Shown piece by piece: positions 11,863 through 22,485 of a stretch of 64,000 nt of DNA. Position 1 is the stretch's first letter. Every line of letters begins with the position of its first letter. Source of the stretch: Theropithecus gelada (lineage: Eukaryota; Chordata; Mammalia; Primates; Cercopithecidae). The DNA is taken from contig NC_037682.1 in the NCBI RefSeq assembly GCF_003255815.1, positions 5,929,115-5,993,114 of the forward strand, given 5' to 3'. The notes under the pieces were generated by a model. The model saw only the letters and a list, made by a program, of their open reading frames with translations. It was not told the origin of the DNA and searched no databases. The position numbers were made by a program, and so were the translations under genes.

Positions 11863-12106
11863 TTTTGTGTTTTTGAGATGAAGTCTCGCTGTGTCGCCCA
11901 GGCTGGTAGTTGGGATTACAGGAGCGCCCCACCACGCCCGGCTAATTTCTTTTCTTTTTGTATTTTTAGTAGAAACGGGGTTTCATCATGTTGGTCAGGC
12001 TGGTCTCGAACTCCTGACGTCGTGATCCGCCTGCCTTGGCCTCCCAAAGTGCTGGGATGACAGACGTGAGTGCTGGGATGACAGACATGAGCCACCGCAC
12101 CCGGCC
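11863..12106 (-). mobile_element. Alu inserted in the ERV remnant
   Basis: Antisense Alu with a 14-bp target duplication AATCACTYGTTTTG at 11849-11862 and 12107-12120. The left part is internally deleted, and a 21-bp stretch (AGTGCTGGGATGACAGACRTG) is duplicated in tandem near its right end. Confidence 0.9.
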
Positions 12107-12500
12107 AATCACTCGTTTTGAATATGGATTTGTCTTCCTTGCCTACAACGCTTCCTCCAGAACCCCCATCCGTGGGCGTATGGGACCTTACAGGTCATTA
12201 CTGTGCTCCCCGCGCATTGCTGCTGATCAAGAAACTTAGTTTTCCACAAATGCGATGGACCCATAGGTTTGTACCCACTGAATTCTCTGTCTTGCCAAGT
12301 TCCCCATCATCCTAAGCAAGGAACAATTTTTGGACACATCGCCGCCTTTCCATGGCAGGCAATGACACGTTGTGGGACTACAGGATGAAGTGTAGGCTCT
12401 GAACCATCAAGCCCTGAGCCCACCGGCACAGAGGGGATCACGGCACCGGCTGAGGTGGCTGGCCCTGACTCCAGGAGAAAGTGGGTTGCTATGATGCAAT
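12107..12500 (+). mobile_element. Degenerate endogenous retrovirus pol remnant, second part
   Basis: Continues the integrase-like reading after the Alu, with several stops and frame changes. A conserved Asp-Gln pair of the core is still visible near 12225-12235. Similarity fades after about 12480. Confidence 0.5.
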
Positions 12501-12659
12501 GGGAGACCCGTGCCTAGAATCCAGGAGATTCTCTGACGCATCCTTTAGCACTCCGGTGTCCCATGGTAAAAATTCGTAAGAAACTACAGCAATGCAAAAG
12601 AGGCAGCCCTACCCAGGGCACAGATCCTTCGAGAATGAAGGCCTACATCCTGGTTAGTA

Positions 12660-12866
12660 GTAACCCCATCTCTACTAAAAATACAAAAAATCAGCCGGGC
12701 GTGGTGGCACACGCCTGTAGTCCCAGCTACTCGGGAGGCTGAGGCAGGAGAATCGCTTGAACCAGGGAGGCGGAGGTTACAGTGAGCTGAGATTGCGCCA
12801 CTGCACTCCAGCCAGGGTGACAGAGCCAGACTCCGTCTCAAAAACAACAACAACAACAACAAAGAA
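12660..12866 (+). mobile_element. 5'-truncated Alu
   Basis: Begins inside the left monomer at AACCCCATCTCTACTAAAA, runs to the Alu end, and carries a (CAA)n tail. Confidence 0.88.
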
Positions 12867-13210
12867 GGCCTGGATCACCTCACCAGGCCAAGAACAGTGA
12901 CAAGCTGAGATGGCAGGAGGGCAAAGGCAATGTGGAACATGCCGGGAAAAGGAGGCCTTATCTGCCCAGCTGGAGTCACAGGAACAAGGCTCGCGGCGGT
13001 TACGTGTGCTTTCATCCCTGCTTTGGTGTGAATACATGGTACATATTACTGAGTTCTTTTTCCTTCCCTCCTCCCATTCCTAGTCTATCTGATGTGTGTT
13101 CGTAGCTGTTAGCCCTATACCTAGCATTTAAGGTACAGAATGTGCAAGGCAGGTGTGGCTTAGGAAGGAGAGAGATGGACATGACCCAGATGTGGATAAA
13201 GGGACAAATG

Positions 13211-13505
13211 GGAACGGGTGCAGTGGCTCATGCCTGTAATCCCAGCACTTTGGGAGGCCGAGGCGGGTGTATCACTTGAGGTCAGGAGTTTCAGACCAGC
13301 CTGGCCAATATGGTGAAATCCCGTCTCTACTAAAAATACAAAATTAGCTGGGTTCGGTGGGCGCCTGTAATCCCAGCTCCACAGGAGACTGAGGCAGGAG
13401 AAACACTTGAACCCGGGAGGCGGAAGTTGCAGTGAGCTGAGATTGTGCCACTGCACTCCAGCCTGGGTGACAGAACTAGACTCCACCTAAAGAAAAAAAT
13501 ATATA
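13211..13505 (+). mobile_element. AluS-type element
   Basis: Full-length sense Alu (GGGAACGGGTGCAGTGGCTC ... GACTCCACCTAAAG). Confidence 0.9.
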
Positions 13506-14440
13506 AACGGCTAAAGATAAATTTTATATTATGCACGTTTTATCACAATTTAAAAAATGATCCTGGAATTAAATATTTTTTAAAAAGCAAAAGTGACTTG
13601 AAATATACACACCAACACACCTACACCCACCCCCCAGCCAGTGTCATCTGTTCAGCCATCCCGTGGAATCAAGCGTTGGGGAAATTCCAGATTCAAGAGA
13701 TGCATTCGAGGCTGAACAATAGGAAGTTTTATCTGGAAGTAGCTGCTTCTGATAAAAAGTTTCGGAAACATGGTCTCCCCCAAACAGAAGACCCCAGATC
13801 TCTCAGACTTGAGAAAGCAAAGACTTTTGTACCAGTTTTGCACCAGTCCCAGGGGAAACTGTGACGAAGTTGGATTGGATCTGAAGACATATTTGAGTTT
13901 GGTTTGCACAGGCGTGCCACTGGCAGGCCCAGAGGAAAAGCCCGCATGTGACCTCAGTGTTCAGCGTGACTTCAACTCTGGTCTCCCTCTCTGGATGCCC
14001 CAGAGCAGGAGTGAGCTTCCCGCCAGGCCCCTGAGGGTCCGACAGTCATCCTGGCAGCTGTTCTCAGGCTGTCTCTGGCCGCCCAAGCCACCCTCGCTGA
14101 GGACCAACCTAGGGTTTGCAGGTGTCTGTTGCCACAATAATCCACAAAGAAGGCAAGGGCAGTGGTGAGCTGAAGACAAGACCCCTCAAAGCAAGGTGGG
14201 AGGGAATTCTCAAAATTATTTCTCTTCCCTGTAATGTTTCTTGGGGTCATCCCCCAAATAAACTCCTTGCACCTCTCCACTAAAAGATTAAGTCTTGTTA
14301 AAAGAGCATCCGCATGGCAAACTGACAATTGCGTGAGCGGCCACCTCCTTCTCCTTCTCCTTCAGGTCTCAGTGCAAGCATCATCTCTGTAGAGGAGCCT
14401 CCAGCCCCACCCCAGCTAATCAGGCCTGGCCATCCCCCTG
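13506..14440. other. Intergenic DNA without recognisable genes
   Basis: An AT-rich start, perhaps L1-derived, followed by unique sequence with no family match in either strand. Confidence 0.4.
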
Positions 14441-14880
14441 GATTAGTTTCTTGTGGCTGCTATGACAAATGACACACACTTAGTGGCTTAAACAACACAA
14501 GTAACTCTAGTAAGAGTTCCAGAAATCAGAGGCCTAAAGTCAAGGTGTTGGCAGGGCTGGTTCTTTCTGGAGGCTCTAGGTAACAGCTTGTTCCCTTGTC
14601 CTCTCTAGTTTCTAGAGGCAGCCTGCATTCTTTGGCTGGTGGTCCCTTCCTCACATCAACACATGGCCCATTACTCATTCTGATCTCCTGTCTCCTTCTT
14701 ACAAGGACCCTTGTGATGACATGGGGCCCACATGGATAATCCACGATGATGCTCTCATCTCAAGACCCTTCATCCCATTTGCAAAGTCCCTTTGGCCAGG
14801 GTAAAGTCACATGTTCTCAGGATCTGGAGATTAGGACATCAACATCTTTAGGGGCCACTATTCAGCCCACCTCCCATTCC
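14441..14880 (-). mobile_element. MLT1-like MaLR LTR relic
   Basis: ATTAGTTTCTTGTGGCTGCT at one end and GGCCACTATTCAGCCCACC at the other match the reverse orientation of an old MaLR LTR. Family call by eye. Confidence 0.5.
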
Positions 14881-15065
14881 TCCCTGCCTACCACCTAAGT
14901 TTTTGCCACTAAGCCTGTTTGGTTTTCTCAATGCACTAATCACAGGTTGGAGTTCTTGTGTTCAGTTGTTTCTATTTATCACCTGCTCCCCATGCCCTGT
15001 GTCTGGTTCTTCCACAATTCTTTTCCTAGCACCAACATTGCTGGTGTTCAGTAAAAATGTGTTGA

Positions 15066-15345
15066 ATTAAGGTAAGAATGAATGGATGGGTGGATGGGTG
15101 AGTGGGTGGGTGGAAGGCTAGATGGATGAATGGATGGATTGATAGATACATGGATGGATTGATGATAGATAAATGGATGGATTGATGAGTGGATTGATGG
15201 GTGGATAGATGGATGGTTTGCTGGGTGGATGGATGGATGGATGGTGGATGGATGGATGGATGGATGGATGAGTAGGTAGATGGGTAGTTGGGTGGGTAGA
15301 TGAGTGGGTGGATAGATGGACAGATGGACAAATTAACAAATGAAT
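15066..15345 (+). repeat. (GGAT)n / (GGGT)n microsatellite
   Basis: About 280 bases of TGGATGGATGGG-type units with local variants (TTGATAGATACA and similar). Confidence 0.95.
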
Positions 15346-15506
15346 GGTCTACCATATGCAGGACAGAGGATAATGTGGACTTTTCCTGAGATTCCCAAGA
15401 TGCACCTTCCAGCACAGAAAGGCCCAGCCTAGTGGAGGAGGGGAACAGAGTGGAAGGAGAGGGATCCCTTTCACTATTAGGAAAGACAGCTAGGCCTTGG
15501 TTCAAC

Positions 15507-15801
15507 CTTTATTTTTTAGACAGAGTCTCGCTCTCTCACCCAGCCTGGAGTGCTGTAGTGGCGAGATCTCGGCTCACTGCAACCTCTACCTCCTAGGTTC
15601 AAGTGATTCTTATGCCTCAGTCTCCCAAGTAGCTGGGACTACAGGTGTGTGCAACCATGCCCGGCTCATTTTTTGTATTTTTAGTATAAAAGGGGTTTCA
15701 CGATGTTGGCCAGGCTGGTCTTGAACTCCTGAATTCAGTCAATCCACCCGCCTCAGCCTCCCAAAGTGCTAGGATTACAGGTGTGAGCCACCACGCCAGC
15801 C
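15507..15801 (-). mobile_element. AluS-type element
   Basis: Antisense Alu from TTTTTTAGACAGAGTCTCGC to GAGCCACCACGCCAGCC. Confidence 0.92.
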
Positions 15802-16424
15802 GAATGGCCCTGCACACCTTCTTCATCACAGGTGCGTTTTACTGTGTTTCCTTTGACCTGGTCTGCCTCTCTGTTGGACATCAGCTCCCGGAGGGCAGGG
15901 ACCTCACCTATCCTGCTCATCAGTGCGGACCACAGTGCCTGGCACCCAGCAGTGCTCAGGAAATACCTGCAATCTTTACTGAGGATGGTGCTGGCTGCAG
16001 AGGGCCACAAGGACTGGTTCACACCCACCCCCTTGTCCAGGGAGCAGCAGGGCAACCGTAGGCAACAGAAGCACCTGGCAGGGAGACATCTCTGCGGTCT
16101 CCTTCCCCCAAGAACCTCCCCAACAGAGGAGGGTCCAGGCCTGCAACCTCAGGAGGGGACATGGGGAGAGGCATAGGACCATGAGGCCCTTGGCAGAGGA
16201 TGATTAAAAACAACGTTCTACTGGGAGGGCAGGGGAGGACTCCTGACGGCAAGTGGTGGCTGTTCAGAAAGTGAAGGCTGGACGAGCAGGGGCCATACCC
16301 CATTCTCAGCGTCAGCCAGAGCCCTGAGCCTCGCTGGGAGGGAATGGCACCAGCAGGACGCCTGGAGCAGGGAGCGGTGTTGCTGAGGTGCACGAAGAGC
16401 TCTTCCTCCGGGCGTCCGATCCCT
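15802..16424. other. Intergenic DNA with L2-like traces
   Basis: CTCCCGGAGGGCAGGGACCTC and CAGTGCCTGGCACCCAGCAG near 15885-15955 look like an L2 relic. The rest is unique and no gene is seen. Confidence 0.4.
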
Positions 16425-16550
16425 CCTTGCTGTAACCCTGTGGGTCATTACCGTTTCCCATCTGACAGCTGAGGAAACCAAAGTCCCCGGTGGAAAGAAA
16501 ACTGTCCAAGGTCACCCAAGCCTGGAGGCAGCACGGGAACTCCTTGCACT
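16425..16550 (+). mobile_element. MIR fragment
   Basis: TTTCCCATCTGACAGCTGAG followed by GTCCAAGGTCACCCAAGC resembles the MIR core. Confidence 0.55.
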
Positions 16551-16680
16551 GGACCTCCGGGTACCCCCCCACACACACCCCACCACTCCCCCGGAGGGCG
16601 GGGAGAGACCCCCAGGGTGGCTGCTGCAGACTGCACGTTTGTGGCCCCACCCCCTGCCCCTGCCCCGCTGCCCCACTGCC

Positions 16681-16990
16681 CTGAATTCATATGTTGACAT
16701 CTAATCTCCGGTGTGAGGTGGGGCGTTTGGGAGAAGAGCAGGTTATGAGGGTGGGGCCTCATAATGGCATTAATGCCCCACTAAAAGAGGCCCCATCGAG
16801 CTTCCTCGCCTGCCTGAAAGGGGTCACCACATGGGGACGCAGTGAGAGGCTGGGTCCTCACCAGACGCTGAATCTGTGGGTGCCTTCATCTTGGCCTTCC
16901 AGCCCCCGGAGCCGTGGGAAGAAACGCCTGCACCGATAAGCCCCCAGTCTGTGGTACTGCGTCAGAGCAGCCGGACACACCAAGCCCACA
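16681..16990 (+). mobile_element. MLT1-type MaLR LTR
   Basis: TGAATTCATATGTTGACATC at the start, CATCTTGGCCTTCCAGCCCC and a decayed terminal region. Sense orientation. Confidence 0.65.
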
Positions 16991-17076
16991 GTAAGGGGAC
17001 TCCACAAACCCAGGCCAGGACGACCTTCCCGTTTACAAGCGCCTCTCGCTTATTTTGAGAGAAACAAATTTCCATA

Positions 17077-17086
17077 CCAAATAAGG
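17077..17086. promoter_or_regulatory. Perfect CArG box (SRF site)
   Basis: CCAAATAAGG matches CC(A/T)6GG exactly. An NKX-type TTAAGTG lies 42 bases downstream at 17128-17134. The pair sits in unique sequence just after an MLT1 relic, 1.1-1.5 kb before the first promoter candidate. SRF with NKX sites is typical of smooth-muscle control, which fits MRGPRF expression. Function is an inference. Confidence 0.35.
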
Positions 17087-17876
17087 TGGTAGACTTAAGA
17101 GCCTCTGCCCACTTCACACAATTCCTTTTAAGTGTCCAAATGCAATTACACTTGGAACTCGCCGGGATTCAGCCTCCCCCGGCCTCCCCATGTAAACAAG
17201 CGTTCCAGCTGGGCCCCAGCTGGCTGCCCTGGAGAAGAGGGGACGGGTCACCACCCTGCCTGCTGCCTCCAGCCTCTCTCTCAGCCTCAGGCATGGCCCG
17301 TAAGCCTCCAGGATCCCAGAGTCCCTCCTCAGCCCATCCCTGAAAAACAGACCCCAGGAGGCCAGCTGGGTCATGCGGGGAGCAGCGCGAGACTCCCTCT
17401 TCCACGGTGAGGTTTGCACGTGGGCAGGATGAGCAGGAGGCGGGCAGCTCCCAGCGCAGGTGCAGAGGCAGCTGTGTTTCTCGTTTCCCTTCAAGAAGCC
17501 CACAGAGGCACACCTCTCCCAGTCTGGGCACTACGCTCCTGCTGGGAAAGCTCAGAATTCCCTTGGGCTTCCTGGACCCTGAGAAAGTTGGCCCAGGGCA
17601 GGAGGGGAGCCCTCTCATCACCCCCTCCTCCTGGCCACCCTGCTGGCTCCTGCACCCCCCACTTTGCACCCCCACCCCTACCGATGCTCAGTGCCCCAGG
17701 CATGAACGCGTTCCAGGACTCCCCCCTCCAGGGGCTCAATGGGGAAGGGGGCCTGACTCATCCTCCTGCAGAGCAGCACAGGCACCAGGCACCACAGCCC
17801 GCCAATTTCCAGCTTGCTCGCCGAGCGCCGTGATTTTCCACTTGCGCCATCTGATTGCTATTAGGGCTGGGGAAAA

Positions 17877-17885
17877 GGGAATTCC
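17877..17885. promoter_or_regulatory. Palindromic NF-kB-like site
   Basis: GGGAATTCC lies in Alu-free sequence about 350 bases before the CRE, near an E-box (CATCTG, 17848-17853). This is a motif match only. Confidence 0.25.
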
Positions 17886-18199
17886 TGGTTCCATAAGCCC
17901 CCAGGGGGCCCACGCCGAGTCCCGGGTGGGAGGGGGGAGGGGTGCCGCTTGGGCGGTGCTGCCCACCTCTGCCAATTCTGCGCTGCCCCTCCATGGAGCC
18001 CTCGCCCTGCTGCCCCCCCACCGCTCTGTATCAGCCCTGAGTAAATTAAAACAACGGGGTGGGGCCTAGCCCCTCCTGGGCCAGCCTGCCCCGAAATGCC
18101 CACTGGGGGCGGACCAAAGGCACCAGGCAAGTGTACAGCCGGTGCTCCCTCTCCTGGGCAGCCTTACCGAGCAGCAGAATGCGAGGGAGATGAACAGCT

Positions 18200-18625
18200 G
18201 GACTCGGGCAGCAGTGCTCGGGCCAACGTGACGTCACCAGGCGGAGGGATGAGTTCCCGGTGGGGCTCTGGGGGGGCTCCTGAGCGGGGCATTCCTTCCT
18301 GAAGCCTCATCCCTGCTCAGCCCCTCCTCCTACTCCCCTCCCCTCCCCCTCCTGCCGGGCCAGGAATTGGGTTTGGGGCGGATTCTGCTTCCAAAGCCAT
18401 CTCTTCCAGCAGGCGAGGGCTCTACTCTGAGCTCGCATTTTCCGAGGCTCCGGCCGTGCTCGGCGCTGGCCTGCTGCCCCGGCGGGTCGGTCGGCCGGAG
18501 GCGGGAGCCACAGGAAGAGCCCTCCACAAAAGGAGGCCTCTGCGGACCAGGACAGCTGCAGGTAGCTCCAGGGGCCCAGGGTCCAGGGGAGGGTGTTCCA
18601 GCAACCGGGGCTGCAGGGTGAGGGC
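18200..18625 (+). promoter_or_regulatory. CRE plus CpG-rich segment, alternative upstream MRGPRF promoter/exon
   Basis: A perfect palindromic CRE (TGACGTCA) lies at 18229-18236. A CpG-rich block at 18430-18510 follows, then donor-like sites at 18562 (GCAG|GTAGCT) and 18618 (CAGG|GTGAGG). I remember the human gene as roughly 9 kb long; counting back from the poly(A) signal places a start site close to here. This could be the first noncoding exon, with the island at 20.2-20.6 kb acting as a second promoter. Confidence 0.4.
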
Positions 18626-20214
18626 CAGGCAGGGAAGGAAAATGACGCGGGCACCGTCGGGGCAGAGAGGTGGACGCTGTCAGGGCAGGCAGCTCCCAGA
18701 AATCCTAAGGCCCCAAGCAGAGAGCCCTGAGACCCCAGAGGGGCTGTCACCCACTAGAGAAGCTCCCCTGCAACTCCTGAGGCTCCAGGGTTCCTGGGCC
18801 ATGGAGGAACTTTAAAAGTCTCCCTCCTGTGGCAGGACCTGACCCCTCCCAGCTGGCCTCACCCCCAGCCCCACTGTCCAGCTCCCGCTCTGTGCTGCTG
18901 GGGCTGAGGACTCCCTCTTGGTCCCTCCCCCAACCTCACTGGCCGTTCAAGCATGCATTCGAGAGGGGCTGGAAGGGAACACCCAGCAGGCAGTGTCCCA
19001 CACACAGGGAGATGGCTCCCCCTGCTCTCAGCCCTGGGGTGCACAGGGGGGGTTCGTGTGGGCAGCCACAGGATGTTGGAGCTGCAGTCCCACCTTCTCC
19101 CAGGCCAGCGGCCTGATGAAGCTGTTGGCCTTGGATGGAGGCAGTTTCTGGAATGATCTGCAAGGTCTCAGTCCCCCCAGACAAGCCTCTTCAATCCAAG
19201 CTGTTAAGCAGGGCACTCCAGGCCTGGAGTGAGGAAAACAGAGGCTCTGTGCCTCGGGAGCGGGAGCGAGACAGGCCCCTCTGATGGCAGCCCAAGCGGC
19301 TAAGGAAAGGGGCTGGGACAGCCCCAGGCGCGTCGGGGCTGGGTCATGGTGGGGTAGGGGTGAAGGGACAGGAGGAGCTTCCTGCAGGCAAGGCTGCAGG
19401 AGGCTGACAGGTGGCCAGGCCACCCTTGGGCTTGCTTCGAGGGGAGGGTCAGGTGTGAGCTGCGCTGGCAGCTTTTTTGAGTCAGCTTCAGTAGACACTA
19501 GTTCTGTCATAGCCCAGATCCCACCCAGAGGAACACACGTACACATGCACTCACACGCTCGCCCCATACACGTGTCACACACATGTCCTTTAATATGGCC
19601 CATCTGGGGTCCACTGGCTTCTAGATCTTTCTTGCATGAGTGAAATTGCTTTTCAGGTTGTCCCTGGCAGGACAAGGACAAATGCACAGGACACCCACAT
19701 AATGGAGGGAAGCGGATGGTAGAGAGGGGAGCTGGGGGCCCCCACTGCATGCCCAGCTGCAGCGTGGGGGGGCCCCAGCCCACTGCCTTTGGGGCACTAG
19801 TTGGCTGTGGCTGGGGTCTAGCCTGGCCGGGGTGAATGGATGAGGCTCCTGTGAGTCAGGACATCCCTGGAAACAAGGCTGGGGGCCCAGACCTGGGGTG
19901 GCGGGTGTCCAGAAGGGCCACCAAAAAGAGTAAGGGCAATGGAGAGAGCTTGGGGGGCTCTTACCAGGCGCCCGGAAGGATGAGGGCAGGTGGTAGGTCT
20001 GGGGTTGCAGGGCAGGAAAGTTCGGACAGGCCCCAGAGTGTGGAGAAGGTACGGCCTGTCTGTGGCAATGGCACAATGGCCCAACTGGAGTCCAAGGAGG
20101 GAGACTAAAGACACACAGGTCACAGCACCAGCTATCTGCAAGCCCAATGCACACACATCACAACGCACTGGCTCACTCCGGCACATGGGGCACCCCGAAG
20201 ACCCCAGGCTGAGT

Positions 20215-20590
20215 CACCCGTAGGCCAGGCACAGGTGCCCGCAAACGCCCCTTGAAGGCCCAGAGCGGCGCGGTCCGGCTGCGCGGGGCCGAGGGGACCC
20301 AGGCCACTGGATGGGACGGGTCCTGCGAGCGGCCCCTGGGGCTGCACTTGCGCCACCAGCTCCGGGAGGCCAAGGGTTAAAGAGGGGGCGGGCCACACGC
20401 GCAGACGGCCACCTCTTCCAGCCAATGGTGGGCGCGGAGGCAAGGGGCACGGCCCGCCCCCAGGCGGGAGGAGTGGGCGGCGGGCAGGGGCGCGTGGCTG
20501 GCTGAGGCCGGGCGGACCCGCGCGGCACAGAGGAAAGAATTTCCGGGGAGTTGAGCCGAGCGGGCTGCCTAGCTCTCCCCTTGGGAGAGG
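20215..20590. promoter_or_regulatory. CpG island with CCAAT and GC boxes, candidate MRGPRF promoter
   Basis: This is the densest CpG stretch in the window. It has GC boxes at about 20384-20392, 20453-20460 and 20473-20486, a CCAAT box at 20422-20426 and an AP-1-like TGAGTCA near 20211. There is no TATA box. It lies 1.2-1.5 kb before the MRGPRF start codon, so it could drive a 5' UTR exon with a donor such as the GGTAAGT near 21101. It could also act in both directions, since human has an antisense lncRNA near this gene. The promoter role is inferred from composition only. Confidence 0.55.
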
Positions 20591-21729
20591 AGGGGCCCGG
20601 CAGCCTGCGACCCGAGCTGTGCCCAGCAAGTCCCTTCTCCGCTCACAGCCTCAGTTTCCCCCCCAGTACAGCAGGGAGTAATAGATGCTTCTCTGCGGGG
20701 AAGGGGGACAGGGCTCCACGGAGAGAAGCTTCCTCCAAGGGGGAAGCTCAGGTTGGAGGACAGGGATCAATTCCACAGGACCCAAGGCAGGCAGACCCAT
20801 GAGATCTGGCCGGCCAAGGTGGACCGGCCTCCAGCAGGGTCGCCCCCCTCCCTAGGCCTCCATTGGCAACCCTAGGGTGGGTGCAGCTTCCCCTCCTTAG
20901 GCCAGCAGCCCCTCCCTACGGCAGCTGCTCGAGACACAGATCTGCAAAGCTGCAGGGCATGGCATGGCTCTGGGTGTGTCTTTGGGCAGGTGACTTCACC
21001 CTCTAAGCTCAGAAGCACCCATCAAAGGGGCGTGAGGATACCTGGCCCCCAGCTGGTCATGAGGACCAAACCAGATGATGGGTGTAGGCCGGCTGGCAGG
21101 GTAAGTGGTGGTGACAGTGACGCTGATGACCGGGCTGTCTTGCCTCTCAGGCACTGTAGGGGAAAGGCCAGGTGCCTTAGCATGTTCCAAACACAGGCTC
21201 AGCCGGAGCCCTCCTCCTCCAGCAGGTCCCCCCTGCCAGAAATGATCCCTCTTCCCCCTTCCCCTGCTCCTCCTTCTGGGGCTGACTGCTGGGAAACCCG
21301 TGTCCCATACCAGGCAGGGCACAAAGGAAGTGCCCCAAAAATGTGTGTGGGTAAATACATGTATGTCTCCAAAAGCAGCCTGGCCCCAGAACTCCCACAA
21401 GAAGAGGGAAAGGAGAGGAGGGCTGCTTTTCCAGTGAGCTGCAGTGGGGCTGACGCGGAGTCCCCAGGCAGGAGGGGGCCGTGCCACAGGGGTGACCTCC
21501 AGAATCTCACCAGGACAGTCCCACAACGCCCCTGCCTCTGAGGGAGTGGGATGACTGCCTTTCCTCTAAGGTGACAGCTGAGAACCGCAGGCCTTGTGGG
21601 CCTAGGCATGGGGGTCCAGGAAGGGGAGGGGTCCCTGCTGCCCTCGTCCACCCTCTCTCTGGGCTTCCGCCAGGTGGGTGTGCAGACCGGTGAGCTGCCA
21701 GCAGGGACCCAGACGCGACAGGCCTGGAG
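20591..21729 (+). other. MRGPRF: Region between CpG island and MRGPRF start codon
   Basis: Unique sequence, probably containing 5' UTR exon or intron parts. The GGTAAGT near 21101 is a good donor, and the CTTCCGCCAG near 21675 is an acceptor candidate. Confidence 0.4.
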
Positions 21730-21777
21730 ATGGCTGGAAACTGCTCCTGGGAGGCCCATCCCGGCAACAGGGACAAG
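21730..21777 (+). CDS. MRGPRF: MRGPRF first coding exon (16 codons)
   Basis: This short exon encodes MAGNCSWEAHPGNRDK, which matches the N-terminus of human MRGPRF as I remember it (one difference, D for N at residue 15). It ends in phase 0 at AAG. The next bases are GCAAGT, the strong consensus for a GC-type donor, so splicing joins it in frame to the ATG at 25511 and gives a 343-residue protein, the human length as remembered. It is extracellular and holds one N-glycosylation sequon (N4-C-S). A possible 5' UTR acceptor is the pyrimidine-rich stretch ending in CAG near 21675, so the exon may begin there. The frame stays open past the donor, but that reading is intronic. Without this exon translation could start at 25511, also an ATG, so an alternative shorter N-terminus is conceivable. 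Confidence 0.85.
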
Positions 21778-22382
21778 GCAAGTGCCACAGGTGAAGGGCC
21801 CCGGTCCTGCCCAGACGGGTGTGGGTGGGAGGGACAGACCCAGCCCAGCATCTCCTCCCCTATCCCCCAGTTCCTGGCCCCACTCTCCAGCTCTGGACCC
21901 ACAGTGGGCAGTGGGCTCCTCTGGGCTATGTGGCTGGGCACCAGTTCCCTGGACCCTCCTACCCTCCTGTGCTCATCAGTGAGGCAAGCACCAGGACTGG
22001 ACACCCTCAAGGTCCCTCGCTGTGCTGACCCTGGGGTCGCCTTGTAGCATCCTTGCAAGGTCTTGTTTCATCTCTTCCCTGCAGAGGTGGGGCGGTCAGC
22101 TACTTACTACATCCAGGCGGGCCAGGAAGCCCTGGGACGCTGACTCCAAGGTGGCCCTGATGTCATGTGTTCCGTGGAGCCCTGCGGGTCCGAGGGCCAC
22201 CCTGAGAGTATTGCCCCAGGCCAGGGTCCATTAGTCATGAGTCACCCACGCTGAGACTCTGACAACCCCTCCAGGCTGACCCTCTTCCTACCCTCAGCCA
22301 GCCTAGTCCCCTACTTCTCTGAGTCCCTTGAAAAGTCTGGGATTTCCTTCGCTCTCAACTTGGAAGGATCTCTTGAATCCCT

Positions 22383-22485
22383 GTCCATCCTCTTCTGCAT
22401 TTGAGGAAACTGAGGCTTACACCCAGGTAGTAACTTGACTGGGATTAGCCCCTAGGTCAGGAGCAGAGTGGGGACTCCAGCCCAG
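22383..22485 (+). mobile_element. MIR fragment in the MRGPRF intron
   Basis: CATTTGAGGAAACTGAGGCT followed by GTAACTTGACTGGGATTAG resembles the MIR core. Confidence 0.55.

Larger units (their letters stand above)
17100..20210. other. Alu-free GC-rich upstream region of MRGPRF
   Basis: Three kilobases with no Alu, L1 or LTR that I recognise, unlike the flanks. It probably holds the regulatory elements and 5' UTR exon(s) listed separately. The long open frames here come from base composition. Confidence 0.5.

Noticed and set aside
15066..15345. CRISPR-like array at the regular repeats
   Set aside because: Units are 4 bp without spacers, and the window is mammalian.
15026..15505. Ser/His/Pro repeat frame on the minus strand
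   Set aside because: Direct translation of the GGAT microsatellite.
17407..18069. 220-codon frame upstream of MRGPRF
   Set aside because: GC-rich sequence with overlapping frames on both strands and no recognisable domain; more likely regulatory or UTR DNA.
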